A DNA stretch of 63,973 nt from DATILL01 sp035476575 (lineage in GTDB: Bacteria; Actinomycetota; Actinomycetes; Mycobacteriales; JACQDL01), in NCBI GenBank assembly GCA_035476575.1, contig DATILL010000134.1, positions 1 through 63,973 on the forward strand. Direction: 5' to 3'. Every line of letters begins with the position of its first letter. The first letter of the stretch is position 1. This document shows, piece by piece, positions 27,749 through 36,213 of this stretch. Below the pieces are notes generated by a model. It was not told the DNA's origin and did not search any database. It saw nothing but the letters and a program-made list of their open reading frames with translations. A program made the position numbers and the translations under genes.

Positions 27749-28885
27749 ATGTCTCACGCTGCGGTGACCGACGCGGTGCCGCGGCAGGCTGGCCGGGAGG
27801 ACAAGGTGCTTCAGGATGAGTGCGTGTCGGTTACGACCACACAGGTCGTGTACGGGCGGGCCGAGCTTGCGCCATACGCCGAGCACCTCGCGGACCTGCT
27901 GAAAGAGACCGGCGCGCCGGTCTCCGCCCGGTGGACGGCGCTGGCTGTGTGGCTGCGACACCACCCCGAGATCGAGCCATGGGCGGTGCTCGTCTGGTCC
28001 AGCGGCACGCTGGCGGCGGCTGCCCTGTTCAGCGTCCGCCAGCGGTTCGGCTGCTGGAAGATCACTAAGTTGGGTGAGTCCGGTGAGCCGACCTGGCTGC
28101 CGGCCCGCGACCCGCTCAGTGCTGCCGAGCTCGCCGCCACGCTGCGCCGGGAGCTGCGCCGGCTCGACGTGCCGTGGCACCTCTGGCTGACCGACCTGCC
28201 GGAGCACGACCCGATCGTCGCGAATCTCCACGCTGCCCTGCCCTGCGCCACCGTCGAGCCGGGCATCGTCGCCCCACGGCTGTGTTTCGCGGCGGGCACC
28301 CAGCTTGCCCGCTACCTGTCCAAGAACACCCGGTCCGCTGCAGCCAAGGCCCGCAACCGGATCGCCCGCGACGGTCGCGCCGTCACGATGTCCTGGACCA
28401 GCGACCCGGACGACATCCAGGCGTGCCTGCCCGAGATCATCGACGTACATCGGCGCCGAAACCTGCAGAGGCGGGGCCGGACGGCGTTCGCCGGTCCGGC
28501 CGAGACCGCGGAGTTCACCGACCTGGTCCGGGCACAGGCCGAGGACGGCGACCTGCGGCTGCTCACGGTGCGGCTCGATGGCGAGCTGGCCTCGTTCGCG
28601 CTGTGTCAGGTCGGCGACGGCGTGCTGTGGGTCTACGCCAACCTGGTCTCCCCGGACTGGCTGCGCTACAGCGCGGGCACGATCGCCAACTGCGAGGTCG
28701 TGCGGATGGCTCACGCCGACCCGTCGATCAGGTGCCTCGACTGGGGGAGCGGACCGCAGCGCTACAAGCTGAGCGGCCCGGTCACGATGCGTTGCTCAGA
28801 GTGGCTGCATGCCTGGTCCTCGCGGCCGGTGCGGCTGGCCTGGTCGCTGCACCACCGCCGCCACACCGCCCCGGTCTCTGCGTGA
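27749..28885 (+). CDS. GNAT-fold acetyltransferase (CelD/BcsL type)
   Basis: The 378-residue protein resembles proteins with a C-terminal Acetyltransf_6 (FemAB-like GNAT) domain. The segment from about 195 to 345 includes KARNRIARDG, IIDVHRRRN, LLTVRLDGELASFALC and YSAGTIANCEVVRMA, ending in a DWGSGPQRYK motif typical of these enzymes. Members are often tied to cell-surface polysaccharide modification; the acceptor is unknown. ATG 27749 is preferred to the in-frame start at 27695. It stands alone after tRNA-Leu. Confidence 0.78.
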   Translation: MSHAAVTDAVPRQAGREDKVLQDECVSVTTTQVVYGRAELAPYAEHLADLLKETGAPVSARWTALAVWLRHHPEIEPWAVLVWSSGTLAAAALFSVRQRFGCWKITKLGESGEPTWLPARDPLSAAELAATLRRELRRLDVPWHLWLTDLPEHDPIVANLHAALPCATVEPGIVAPRLCFAAGTQLARYLSKNTRSAAAKARNRIARDGRAVTMSWTSDPDDIQACLPEIIDVHRRRNLQRRGRTAFAGPAETAEFTDLVRAQAEDGDLRLLTVRLDGELASFALCQVGDGVLWVYANLVSPDWLRYSAGTIANCEVVRMAHADPSIRCLDWGSGPQRYKLSGPVTMRCSEWLHAWSSRPVRLAWSLHHRRHTAPVSA

Positions 28886-28926
28886 CGCCGTCCGCGTGAC
28901 ACCGTCTGGGTGACGCCAGGTCATGT

Positions 28927-28939
28927 ACTACGGTGTAGT
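28927..28939. promoter_or_regulatory. Inverted repeat before the antitoxin gene
   Basis: ACTAC and GTAGT are separated by GGT, ending one base before the preferred ATG at 28941. Toxin-antitoxin operons are usually autorepressed at such palindromes by a ribbon-helix-helix antitoxin. A further AGTAGT half-site overlaps the start codon region. Confidence 0.4.
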
Positions 28940-28940
28940 C

Positions 28941-29399
28941 ATGAGTAGTCCACGATCGGTTCGCTTTGACCAGGCGGTGCTCCGCCGGCTCGACCGGTAC
29001 ATCCGGGCGCACCCCGGCACGTCGGCGTCGTCGATGACGAACCTGTTCGTGGACGAGGCGCTGCGGGCCGACGAGCACCCCGGCGTGGTGTTCCGACCGG
29101 GCCCGACCGGGCGGCGCGCCGGCTTGGTCGGCGGGCCCGACATCTGGGAGGTCATCGGCACTCTGCGTGGCGTTCAGCACGACGTGGCGGAGCTGACCGG
29201 CGAGGCCCTGGTCATGGAGGTGGCCGACGCACTCGGCCTCAGCGTGGCCAAGGTTCGCACGGCGGTCCGCTACTACCTGGCCTACCCCGACGATGTGGAC
29301 GAGCGGATCACGGCGAACGAGGCGGAGGCGGCCACGGCCGAGGCGGCCTGGCTGGCTGAGCAGGCGCTCCTCCGGCAGCCGCGCCGGGCCGCCGGGTGA
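28941..29399 (+). CDS. Antitoxin with RHH-like N-terminus and DUF433-like C-terminus
   Basis: The 152-residue protein begins with a CopG-like segment (SVRFDQAVLRRLDRYIRAHP, about 5-24). It has a C-terminal region (about 95-130) with LGLSVAKVRTAVRYYLAYPDDVDERI, similar to the DUF433/VapB45-type antitoxin helix-turn-helix end. It overlaps the downstream toxin gene by 4 bases, the standard coupling of TA pairs. The ATG at 28941 is preferred; an alternative ATG at 28923 would place the palindrome inside the gene. It should neutralise the toxin and repress the operon. Confidence 0.78.
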   Translation: MSSPRSVRFDQAVLRRLDRYIRAHPGTSASSMTNLFVDEALRADEHPGVVFRPGPTGRRAGLVGGPDIWEVIGTLRGVQHDVAELTGEALVMEVADALGLSVAKVRTAVRYYLAYPDDVDERITANEAEAATAEAAWLAEQALLRQPRRAAG

Positions 29400-29737
29400 C
29401 CGGTCTGCTGCTGGACGGGATGTACCCCCCGGCGTTGGCCGAGCGGCTGCGGGCGGCCGGACGCGATGTGGTCGCGGTCGCCGTCGATCGCGAGCTGGTC
29501 GGCTGCGACGACGGCGCCGTGCTCCGCCATGCCGCAGCGGCCGACCGCTGCCTGGTCACCGAGAACGTCCGCGACTTCGCGGTGCTCGGCCAGTACGTCG
29601 AACATGCCGGCATCTTGTTCGTGAGCGCCCGACGGTGGCCCCGGCGGCCTGCCATGATCGGCCCGCTGGCCATCGCGCTCGGCGACGCGATCAACACCAA
29701 GAGCCTGCCGGACCCCGGCGGCATCGGCTGGCTCTAG
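29396..29737 (+). CDS. DUF5615 PIN-like toxin
   Basis: A 113-residue protein of the PIN-like DUF5615 group. It begins VTGLLLDGMYPPALAERLR, contains DDGAVLRHAAAADRCLVTEN with acidic residues (the D-DxxV pattern) and NVRDFAVL, matching the putative RNase active site of the group. The first acidic residue sits in LLLDGM. It is probably a ribonuclease toxin held by the upstream antitoxin; the GTG start overlaps the antitoxin stop. Its last 4 bases overlap the convergent methyltransferase gene. Confidence 0.82.
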   Translation: MTGLLLDGMYPPALAERLRAAGRDVVAVAVDRELVGCDDGAVLRHAAAADRCLVTENVRDFAVLGQYVEHAGILFVSARRWPRRPAMIGPLAIALGDAINTKSLPDPGGIGWL

Positions 29738-30633
29738 CCGGCGTCCACCAGGGTGCCGGGGGTGTCGTCGGCGGCGTCGGCGGCGATCCGACGGCTGGCC
29801 TCGCGGACGAACTCCTCGTGCAGCTCGATCCCGCCGGCCCGGCGGCCGAGCCGACGGGCCACCACGACCGTTGTCCCCGACCCGGCGAACGGGTCGATGA
29901 CCACGCCGCCGTCCGGGCTGGCCGCCCGGACGAAGAACTGCGCGAGCCCCTCGGGCATCGCCGCGGTGTGCGCCACGCCGTAGTGCTGGTTGTAGGCCTG
30001 CGGCACCACGACGACGTTGCCGGGGTCCGCGGCGCCCCACTCGTAGGTGCCGACCCGGTCCCGGCCGAACCCGGCCGCGGTGGTGCGCCGTCCGTTCTGG
30101 TCCTGGCGTCGGCGCTCGATGTCCGCCACCGGGGTCTTGTACGGCACCCGGACCGCATTGATGTCGAAGTACGGCCGTTGGCCGCGGGCAAGGTGGTAGA
30201 CGTACTCGAACGAGTCCTTGGTGCGTGGCCCGAACCGGCCCGGCACCGCGTTGGGCTTGGCCCAGATGTATGTCTCCACCCAGCGCCAGCCGAGCTGCTG
30301 CAGGGCCAGGACGAGCTGGTAGACGTACGGGTGCCGCTGGCCCTTGAGCGGGCCGGACCTGGCCACCCGGTTCTTGATGTTGAGGATCAGCGAGCCGGTC
30401 TCGCTGGTGGCGGCAAGCATCGCCGCGGCGAACGGCAGGAACCAGTCGACGTACCGGTCTGGGTGGATCCGCGAGTACGTGCGGGCGTCAGCGTACGGCG
30501 GCGAGGTGAAGAACAGGTCCACACTCCCGGCCGGTAGCAGCGGCAGCCAGCGGGCCGAGTCGCCCCACGTCACGCCCGCGCGTAGCAGTGCCGCAAGCGC
30601 GTCGACGGCGTCACGCGGCGGCTCAGGAGACAT
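29734..30633 (-). CDS. Site-specific DNA methyltransferase (N4-C/N6-A, beta-type order)
   Basis: The 299-residue protein has the catalytic motif IV TSPPY near residue 43 and the AdoMet-binding motif DPFAGSGTT near residue 246. Catalytic motif before binding motif is the beta-class order. The target-recognition part lies between (about 90-220). No restriction endonuclease or specificity gene is adjacent, so this is an orphan methyltransferase or one left from a lost system. Methylation of N4-cytosine or N6-adenine cannot be distinguished from motif IV here. Confidence 0.9.
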   Translation of the reverse strand: MSPEPPRDAVDALAALLRAGVTWGDSARWLPLLPAGSVDLFFTSPPYADARTYSRIHPDRYVDWFLPFAAAMLAATSETGSLILNIKNRVARSGPLKGQRHPYVYQLVLALQQLGWRWVETYIWAKPNAVPGRFGPRTKDSFEYVYHLARGQRPYFDINAVRVPYKTPVADIERRRQDQNGRRTTAAGFGRDRVGTYEWGAADPGNVVVVPQAYNQHYGVAHTAAMPEGLAQFFVRAASPDGGVVIDPFAGSGTTVVVARRLGRRAGGIELHEEFVREASRRIAADAADDTPGTLVDAG

Positions 30634-30864
30634 GCGCGGACCTTACCGATCCGGCGACCGCTCTCGGGGCAGGACGTTGGTGGGAGAGCCCGGGCGGGCA
30701 CAACATAGTGTGTCCGTCGCCCGTCCTATCAGCAGATGCTCTCATTTTCAGTGAGCCGGAAGGTATTCTCAGGGGACATTCCTTCTGTTCTGATTGTCCA
30801 TAACGTCGAGCCTCCCCTCCCGGCGCCTGGCCGGCTGGGCGGCGCCCGGACGACGCGAGGTGCC

Positions 30865-31701
30865 ATGACGCAGGGAATGCCGGCTGGGTTAAGACCCCGG
30901 CCGGGTACGGAGCCGTGGACGGCGCTGGCCGATGACGAGCTGCTCACCCGGGCCCGGGCGGGTGACACTGCCGCCTTCGCCGAGCTGTACCACCGACATC
31001 GCCCCGCGGCGCGGCGGCTGGCACGGCGGGTCGGGCGCGGTCGGGTCGAGGTCGACGACGTTGTCGCGGAGACGTTCACCCGGGTGCTGCACGCGCTGCG
31101 GGCTGGCGGCGGGCCGGTGTACGGCTTCCGGGTCTACCTGCTCACCGCCGTCCGCCGTACCGCCTGGTACCTGGAGAACCGAGCCGGCCGCGAGGTCGCC
31201 GCGGAGCCCACCGCGCTGGACCAGCGCCGCAGCGAGCCGGACCCGGTCCTGGCCAGCGTCGAGCGGGGCATGGTGGCGATGGCGTTCGCCAGCCTGCCCG
31301 AGCGGTGGCGGACCGTGCTCTGGCACACCGTGGTGGAGGGTGAGCCAGCCCGGCGGGTGGCCTCGATCTTTGGCGTGTCCCCGAACAGCGTGGCCGCGCT
31401 CTCCTACCGGGCGCGCAACGCGCTGGCGGCGGCCTACCTGCAGGCGCATGTGGCCGAGCCGCCCGCACCGGCCTGCCGGGAGGTGGCTGGCCGGCTGGGC
31501 CTGTTCGCCACCGGCCGGTGCCGCGGTCGGGACCGGGAGCGGGTCGCCGCGCACCTGGCGCGCTGTGCCGAGTGCCGGGGTCGGGCCGCCGAGCTGCCCG
31601 ACGTCGGCGGGTCAGGTCGGGCTGGCGCGGGCGGTCTGCCGGCTCCAGCAGCGGACGATGTCGCGGACCGAGACGATCCCGCGGACCTCGTCGTGGTCTA
31701 G
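30865..31701 (+). CDS. ECF-like RNA polymerase sigma factor with C-terminal zinc-binding motif
   Basis: The 278-residue protein (ATG 30865) has sigma region 2 (about 25-90: DELLTRARAGDTAAFAELYH, VDDVVAETFTRVLHAL) and region 4 (about 130-185: ASLPERWRTVLWHTVVEG and FGVSPNSVAALSYRARNAL). After region 4 it carries HLARCAEC (near 235-242), the HxxxCxxC motif of zinc anti-sigma factors, so it may be autoinhibited. No separate anti-sigma gene adjoins it. The last 90 bases overlap the opposite-strand CBS gene. About 230 bases upstream hold no gene and no promoter I can assign. Confidence 0.82.
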   Translation: MTQGMPAGLRPRPGTEPWTALADDELLTRARAGDTAAFAELYHRHRPAARRLARRVGRGRVEVDDVVAETFTRVLHALRAGGGPVYGFRVYLLTAVRRTAWYLENRAGREVAAEPTALDQRRSEPDPVLASVERGMVAMAFASLPERWRTVLWHTVVEGEPARRVASIFGVSPNSVAALSYRARNALAAAYLQAHVAEPPAPACREVAGRLGLFATGRCRGRDRERVAAHLARCAECRGRAAELPDVGGSGRAGAGGLPAPAADDVADRDDPADLVVV

Positions 31702-31818
31702 CACGATCAGGTGTCGGAAGCCGCCCCTGGTCATCACTTTGGCGGCCTCCTCCAGCGTCCACTCCGGCGTGGCGAACACCAGGTCGGTTTGCCGGCCAAG
31801 ATGTTCCCGCGAGACCAC
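31612..31818 (-). CDS. Single CBS-domain protein, possibly truncated
   Basis: A 68-residue product begins at GTG 31818, 5 bases after the transporter stop. It contains one CBS motif: VFATPEWTLEEAAKVMTRGG, then FRHLIVLD and VRGIVSVRDIVR. CBS domains work as pairs that bind adenine nucleotides. A single copy this short either dimerises or is the second half of a gene whose first half has been lost. It overlaps the 3' end of the sigma factor gene on the other strand. Confidence 0.5.
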   Translation of the reverse strand: MVSREHLGRQTDLVFATPEWTLEEAAKVMTRGGFRHLIVLDHDEVRGIVSVRDIVRCWSRQTARASPT

Positions 31819-31823
31819 CCGGG

Positions 31824-32741
31824 TCAGTCCACCGGGTGGCTGGCTCCGGTGGACTGGGATCGGGCGAGCACGGCGACCGTGGCCAGCACCAGCCCGGCGC
31901 CGGTCACCTGGACCACGGACAGTCCCTCGTGCAGCACCAGCACGCCCAGCCCCGCGGTGACCACGGGCTCGACCGTGGACAGCACCGAGCTGTCCGCCGG
32001 CCCCAGCCGGGCCAGCCCGGCGAAGAAGGCCAGCATCGCGATCACCGTGCCGAACACGGCCACCCCGAACGCCGCCAGCCAGCCGCCCCCATCCCGCGGC
32101 AGCGCCGAGCCGGTGGCCAGCGCCAGCACGTCGTAGGTCACCGCGGCACCGGCCGCCACCACGGTGATCGAGGTGAGCGCCCCAACCCGGGGCACCACAC
32201 TCGCGGACAGCACGATGTACACGGCGTACGACGTCGCCGCGAACACGCCCAGCCCGACACCGAGCGTCGACACCGTGCCCCGCACTGGCCCGACCGTCAG
32301 CGCCGAGCCGGCCACCGCGAGCACCAGGCAGCCGGCGACCAGCCAGGACGGCCGCTGGCCCAGGAACACCACGGCCAGCAGCACCACGATCGCCGGGTAG
32401 AGGTAGAGCAGGATCGCCACCAGCGCGGCCGGCAGGTGCTCCAACGCGAGGAAGTACGCCGCCGACTCCACGACGTACCCGACCGCGCCGAGGGCGAACA
32501 GGGCGGCCAGCGTCCGGCCTCGCGGCCACGGCATCCCCGGCTGGGTGCGGACGCGGATCAGGGCCAGCAACGCCGCGCCCACCGTGAACCGCACTGCCAA
32601 CAGGGCGAACGGCTCGGCGCCCGCGTGATAGGCGACCTTCGCCATGATCGGCATGGTGCCGAACGCCGCGCCGGAGAGCACCACGAGTGCGGTGCCGGCC
32701 AGCCGGGTATGGGTCCTGGCCAACGTCGGCGGATGCGGCAC
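31824..32741 (-). CDS. EamA/DMT-family transporter
   Basis: The 305-residue protein has about ten membrane helices arranged as two EamA repeats (about 15-140 and 160-290). The opening SGAAFGTMPIMAKVAYHAGA and the repeat end VEPVVTAGLGVLVLHEGLS are typical. DMT exporters move amino acids or other small metabolites; the substrate is unknown. The CBS gene follows 5 bases downstream and could be cotranscribed. Confidence 0.9.
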   Translation of the reverse strand: MPHPPTLARTHTRLAGTALVVLSGAAFGTMPIMAKVAYHAGAEPFALLAVRFTVGAALLALIRVRTQPGMPWPRGRTLAALFALGAVGYVVESAAYFLALEHLPAALVAILLYLYPAIVVLLAVVFLGQRPSWLVAGCLVLAVAGSALTVGPVRGTVSTLGVGLGVFAATSYAVYIVLSASVVPRVGALTSITVVAAGAAVTYDVLALATGSALPRDGGGWLAAFGVAVFGTVIAMLAFFAGLARLGPADSSVLSTVEPVVTAGLGVLVLHEGLSVVQVTGAGLVLATVAVLARSQSTGASHPVD

Positions 32742-32822
32742 GCCCCGATCCTGCCAGGACCGGGCGTGTCAGCTTCGCAACACCGGTGGACTCCTGGGTT
32801 CACGGTCGGCGAGACTCGTGTC

Positions 32823-34484
32823 ATGGGCTCGACACACGAGGTGACCAACCAGCCACCGCCACTGGTCGGGCACGACGTCTTCGGCACTGACCGCGCCCTG
32901 GCCGAAGGCGTGATCCGGCACGGCGCGGGCTGGGCTACCGACGGGCTGGCCGAGCTCGGCACGCTGGCCGGCACTGAGCAGGCGCAGGACTGGGGCCGGC
33001 TGGCGAACGACTGCCCGCCGGTGCTACGCACCCACGACCGGTACGGCCACCGGATCGACGAGGTGGAGCTCCACCCGAGCTGGCACGAGCTGATGCGGGT
33101 CGCGGTCGGCAACGGCCTGCACGGGGCGCCCTGGGCCAGCCGGCAGCACGGGGCACACGTGCGGCGCGCGGCCGGCTTCTACGTGTGGAGCCAGGTCGAG
33201 GCCGGGCACGGCTGCCCAGTGTCGATGACCTACGCCGTCGTACCGGCACTGCGCCACGAGCGATCGTTGGCCGTCGAGTGCGAGCCACGGCTGACCAGCA
33301 CGTCGTACGACCCGGGGCTGCGCCCGCCGACGGGCAAGCCAGGGCTGCTGGCCGGCATGGGCATGACCGAGAAGCAGGGTGGGTCGGACGTCCGGGCGAA
33401 CACCACCCGGGCGTTGCCGCAGCCCGACGGCAGCTACCGGCTGACCGGGCACAAATGGTTCTGCTCGGCCCCGATGTGCGACCTGTTCCTCGTCCTCGCC
33501 CATACGACACCGGCGGCCGGTGCCCGGCCGGACACCGAGACGCTGACCTGCTTCCTGGTGCCGCGGGTGCTGCCGGACGGCGAGCGCAACCCGTTCCGCA
33601 TCCAGCGGCTGAAGGACAAGCTCGGCAACCGGTCCAACGCCTCGGCCGAGGTGGAGCTCGACCAGACGGTGGCCTGGCGGGTCGGGCCGGAGGGCCGGGG
33701 CGTGCCGACCATCATCGAGATGGTGCAGATGACCCGGCTGGACTGCGTGATCGGCAGCGCCGCCGGAATGCGGGCCGCGCTGGCGCAGGCGATCCACCAT
33801 GCGACGTACCGCTCGGCGTTCGGCGGGCCGCTGCGGGACAAGCCGCTGATGCGCAACGTGCTGGCCGACCTTGCCGTCGAGACCGAGGCCGCGACCGTGC
33901 TGCTGCTCCGGCTGGCCGCGGCGGTCGACGGGCGCGAGAGCAGCGACCCGACGGAGCGGGTGTTCGGCCGGATCGCCACCGCGGTGGGCAAGTTCTGGGT
34001 GTGCAAGCGAGGGCCCGTGGTGGTGGCCGAGGCGCTGGAGTGCCTGGGCGGCAACGGGTATGTGGAGGAGTCCGGGCTGCCGCGGCTGTACCGTGAGGCA
34101 CCGCTGAACGGCATCTGGGAGGGCTCGGGCAACGTCATCGCGCTGGACCTGCTGCGCGCGGTCGACCGCCAGCCGGAGTCGGTCGACGTCCTGCTGGCCG
34201 AGATCGACCTGGCCGCCAGCGCGGACGCCCGGCTGGACGCCGCCGCCAAGCGGTTGCGCGCGCAGCTTTCGGCACGCGGCGACCTGCTGTTGCGGGCCAG
34301 GCGGGTAGCCGAGCTGATGGCGCTGTGCCTGCAGGGCTCGCTGCTGGTCCGGTTTGCCCCGTCGTACGTCGCCGACGCGTTCTGCGCCTCCCGGCTGGAC
34401 GGCGACTGGGGGCATGTCCTCGGCACCCTGCCGCCGAACATCGACGACCGGGCCATCGTCCGCCGCGCCGCCCCCACCCACTGA
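32823..34484 (+). CDS. AidB-like acyl-CoA dehydrogenase family protein
   Basis: The 553-residue protein (ATG 32823) is close in length and order to E. coli AidB. An N-terminal extension is followed by the flavin-binding acyl-CoA dehydrogenase core with MGMTEKQGGSDVRANTT, GHKWFCSAPMCDLFLVLA, LGNRSNASAEVEL and ECLGGNGYVEESGLPRLYRE, then a C-terminal extension. AidB binds FAD and DNA and is induced by alkylation stress; its native substrate is unresolved. It is divergent from the EamA gene. About 168 bases after its stop contain no gene. Confidence 0.9.
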   Translation: MGSTHEVTNQPPPLVGHDVFGTDRALAEGVIRHGAGWATDGLAELGTLAGTEQAQDWGRLANDCPPVLRTHDRYGHRIDEVELHPSWHELMRVAVGNGLHGAPWASRQHGAHVRRAAGFYVWSQVEAGHGCPVSMTYAVVPALRHERSLAVECEPRLTSTSYDPGLRPPTGKPGLLAGMGMTEKQGGSDVRANTTRALPQPDGSYRLTGHKWFCSAPMCDLFLVLAHTTPAAGARPDTETLTCFLVPRVLPDGERNPFRIQRLKDKLGNRSNASAEVELDQTVAWRVGPEGRGVPTIIEMVQMTRLDCVIGSAAGMRAALAQAIHHATYRSAFGGPLRDKPLMRNVLADLAVETEAATVLLLRLAAAVDGRESSDPTERVFGRIATAVGKFWVCKRGPVVVAEALECLGGNGYVEESGLPRLYREAPLNGIWEGSGNVIALDLLRAVDRQPESVDVLLAEIDLAASADARLDAAAKRLRAQLSARGDLLLRARRVAELMALCLQGSLLVRFAPSYVADAFCASRLDGDWGHVLGTLPPNIDDRAIVRRAAPTH

Positions 34485-34652
34485 CCTCGTGCTTCACCGG
34501 CTCGATAAGCCGCACTGCCCCGCACCCGGGCGTCCGTCACGGTCTCGTTCGCGGTTGGCGGGGCCGACGGGTCGTTGACGGCCGGGGCGCACGAGGGCGG
34601 CGGGCTCGGAGAGACCTTCCCTGGCGCCGCCGGGTAGGCGGCACGCGAGGAA

Positions 34653-35813
34653 TCACGCGCGGCCACGAGATACAGAAGTCGACTGTCCTTGCGGGGTGAT
34701 GGTGAGCTGCCAGTCGCTGGCCTTCGGGCTGCCGGCGCTGCGCCACCGGTGGTATGCGGCCTCGACCTCGTCCCAGAGGTGTCGCTCGCCGGCTTGGCGG
34801 ATGGTGTGCTCGGTGGCGTCGGGCGTGTAGTGCAGGCTGGCCCATGAGCGTGACCACTGGTCAACGAACCACACCGTGGCCTCGCCGGTGTCCTTGTCCG
34901 GCGGCCAGGTGATGGTGCGGCAGCGCGGCACGCGCAGCCCGATGGCGAACGAGGCGTCGTAGTCGCCGGCCACCCGGTAGGGATGCAGGTCGGTCCTGCT
35001 GGTCGTGGTGCTGTCATCGTCGCGGATGATGGCGCGCAGCGACGCTCGGGGGTTTCGCTGCTGCCGCAGCGTCATGAAGGCGACGTTGCCGACAATGTGA
35101 CCGGACGCCGTGCCGTCGTCGGCCACGGACAGCGCCAGCAGCCCGCCGTTGTGGTACTCGGTGCGCCATGGCGTGAGCACCCGCCCGCCGGGCTTTGTCT
35201 GCGCGACCCAGGCGTACGGCACGTGGTAGACGCAGGCAGTAGCGAGGACCCGGTCATAGGGAGCGCGGTCGGGACAGCCGAGCGCGCCGTCGCCGGTAAC
35301 GACGGTGACCCCGCCATAGCCGGCGGCGCGCAGTGTTTTCGCCGCGGCGGCGGCCACCTGCGGGTCAATTTCGATCGTGGTGACGTTCCCGGCGCTGAGC
35401 CGGCACGCGAGGAGTGCCGCGTTGTAGCCCGTGCCCGTGCCAACTTCGCAGACAGTCATGCCGGGATCGGCGCCCAGTGCGGCCAGCATGAGGGCGACCA
35501 CGCTCGGCTGACTTGCCGAGCTGGACACCTCCCGTCCGATGAGGCCCGGCCCGGCCGGATGGCCGTCATCCACCTGGGTGATGACGGCCTCGTCGGCGTA
35601 CGCCAGTGACAGCCAGGTGTCGGGGTCTTCGGCACGCGACAGCGGGAGGAGGTTGTTGTCGTCCTCGCTGTCGGAGTCCTCCCGCCAGACGACATCCGGG
35701 ATGAAGCAGTGGCGGGGCACCGCCAGGAACGCGGGGCGCCACTGCCGCGCCAGCTCGCCGCTGGCGGTGATGTCGTCGGTCAGGCGGCGCAGCAACCCAC
35801 CTGCCTCAGTCAC
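34653..35813 (-). CDS. PIMT-type RiPP methyltransferase
   Basis: The 386-residue protein resembles protein-L-isoaspartate O-methyltransferase homologues of RiPP clusters (the ATP-grasp/FxLD-associated type). It has FLAVPRHCFIPDVVW, ITQVDDGHPAGPG, SSSASQPSVVALML, the AdoMet motif CEVGTGTGYNAALLA and VVTGDGALG, and a long C-terminal extension beyond the PIMT fold. Such enzymes methylate an Asp side chain of a peptide, which then closes to aspartimide. The GTG start at 35813 overlaps the stop of a 36-residue peptide gene by 4 bases. No ATP-grasp or lanthipeptide enzyme is nearby, so the peptide is the likely substrate. Confidence 0.85.
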   Translation of the reverse strand: MTEAGGLLRRLTDDITASGELARQWRPAFLAVPRHCFIPDVVWREDSDSEDDNNLLPLSRAEDPDTWLSLAYADEAVITQVDDGHPAGPGLIGREVSSSASQPSVVALMLAALGADPGMTVCEVGTGTGYNAALLACRLSAGNVTTIEIDPQVAAAAAKTLRAAGYGGVTVVTGDGALGCPDRAPYDRVLATACVYHVPYAWVAQTKPGGRVLTPWRTEYHNGGLLALSVADDGTASGHIVGNVAFMTLRQQRNPRASLRAIIRDDDSTTTSRTDLHPYRVAGDYDASFAIGLRVPRCRTITWPPDKDTGEATVWFVDQWSRSWASLHYTPDATEHTIRQAGERHLWDEVEAAYHRWRSAGSPKASDWQLTITPQGQSTSVSRGRA

Positions 35814-35920
35814 TTGTCGCTCTCGCCGTGCTTTCCGTTCTCCTCGTCGCTCGGCGGCGGGATGGGATAGTCCTTCGGCAGTTGGCCATCCTTCTCTTTC
35901 TTGTCCTCGTGTTTGCCCAC
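35810..35920 (-). CDS. 36-residue charged peptide, candidate RiPP precursor
   Basis: A GTG at 35920 with GAAGAGG about 8 bases upstream opens a 36-codon frame. Its product is highly charged: a Lys/Glu-rich start (KHEDKKEK), a central LPKDYPIPPP, and an acidic end (SDEENGKHGESDK). It overlaps the methyltransferase start by 4 bases and sits 29 bases or so behind a good promoter, so it is almost certainly expressed together with that enzyme. Four aspartates after residue 10 could be targets (D11, D17, D25, D35). A small regulator or nonfunctional leader is the alternative. Confidence 0.6.
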   Translation of the reverse strand: MGKHEDKKEKDGQLPKDYPIPPPSDEENGKHGESDK

Positions 35921-35955
35921 TACCGCGCCTCTTCGCTCGTAAGGACTATTTGACA

Positions 35956-35984
35956 ATTACACGAGCGTAGGCGTGCCGCGTCAA
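35956..35984 (-). promoter_or_regulatory. Sigma-70-type promoter for the peptide-methyltransferase pair
   Basis: On the minus strand TTGACG (35984-35979) and TGTAAT (35961-35956) are separated by exactly 17 bases, close to the primary sigma factor consensus. The predicted start point would lie about 30 bases before the GTG of the peptide gene. The surroundings are much more AT-rich than the genome average. Confidence 0.6.
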
Positions 35985-36213
35985 GACTCCTAGCTAAAGG
36001 GGTACCGATGGTACCAGTCCGCGGATCAACAGCCGTCATATCGGCGTCGAGCAGGGCGGATAGTGCCTCGTTGCGACGGTACCACGCACTGAGCCCGGAT
36101 CCACCGGTCAATAGCGGCGTGTAAGGGGTTGAATGAGGCGTGGGTGCGCCCTGACCTGGGACGATGGGTCTTGTCGAGGGATCCGTACGTCCTGGTCGGG
36201 GTGCACCCGCGAG

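Noticed and set aside
27551..27750. tRNA-Leu as an integration site for an element carrying the acetyltransferase
   Set aside because: No duplicate of the tRNA 3' end and no integrase were found downstream.
31518..32822. Upstream extension of the AidB-like protein
   Set aside because: The extension is antisense to the CBS and EamA genes; the family N-terminus begins at ATG 32823.
35990..36120. Minus-strand segment AWYRRNEALSALLDADMTAVD upstream of the peptide promoter
   Set aside because: It looks protein-like but has no start or ribosome binding site, joins IS1380 sequence in the same frame, and I cannot assign a family; too weak to list as a gene.
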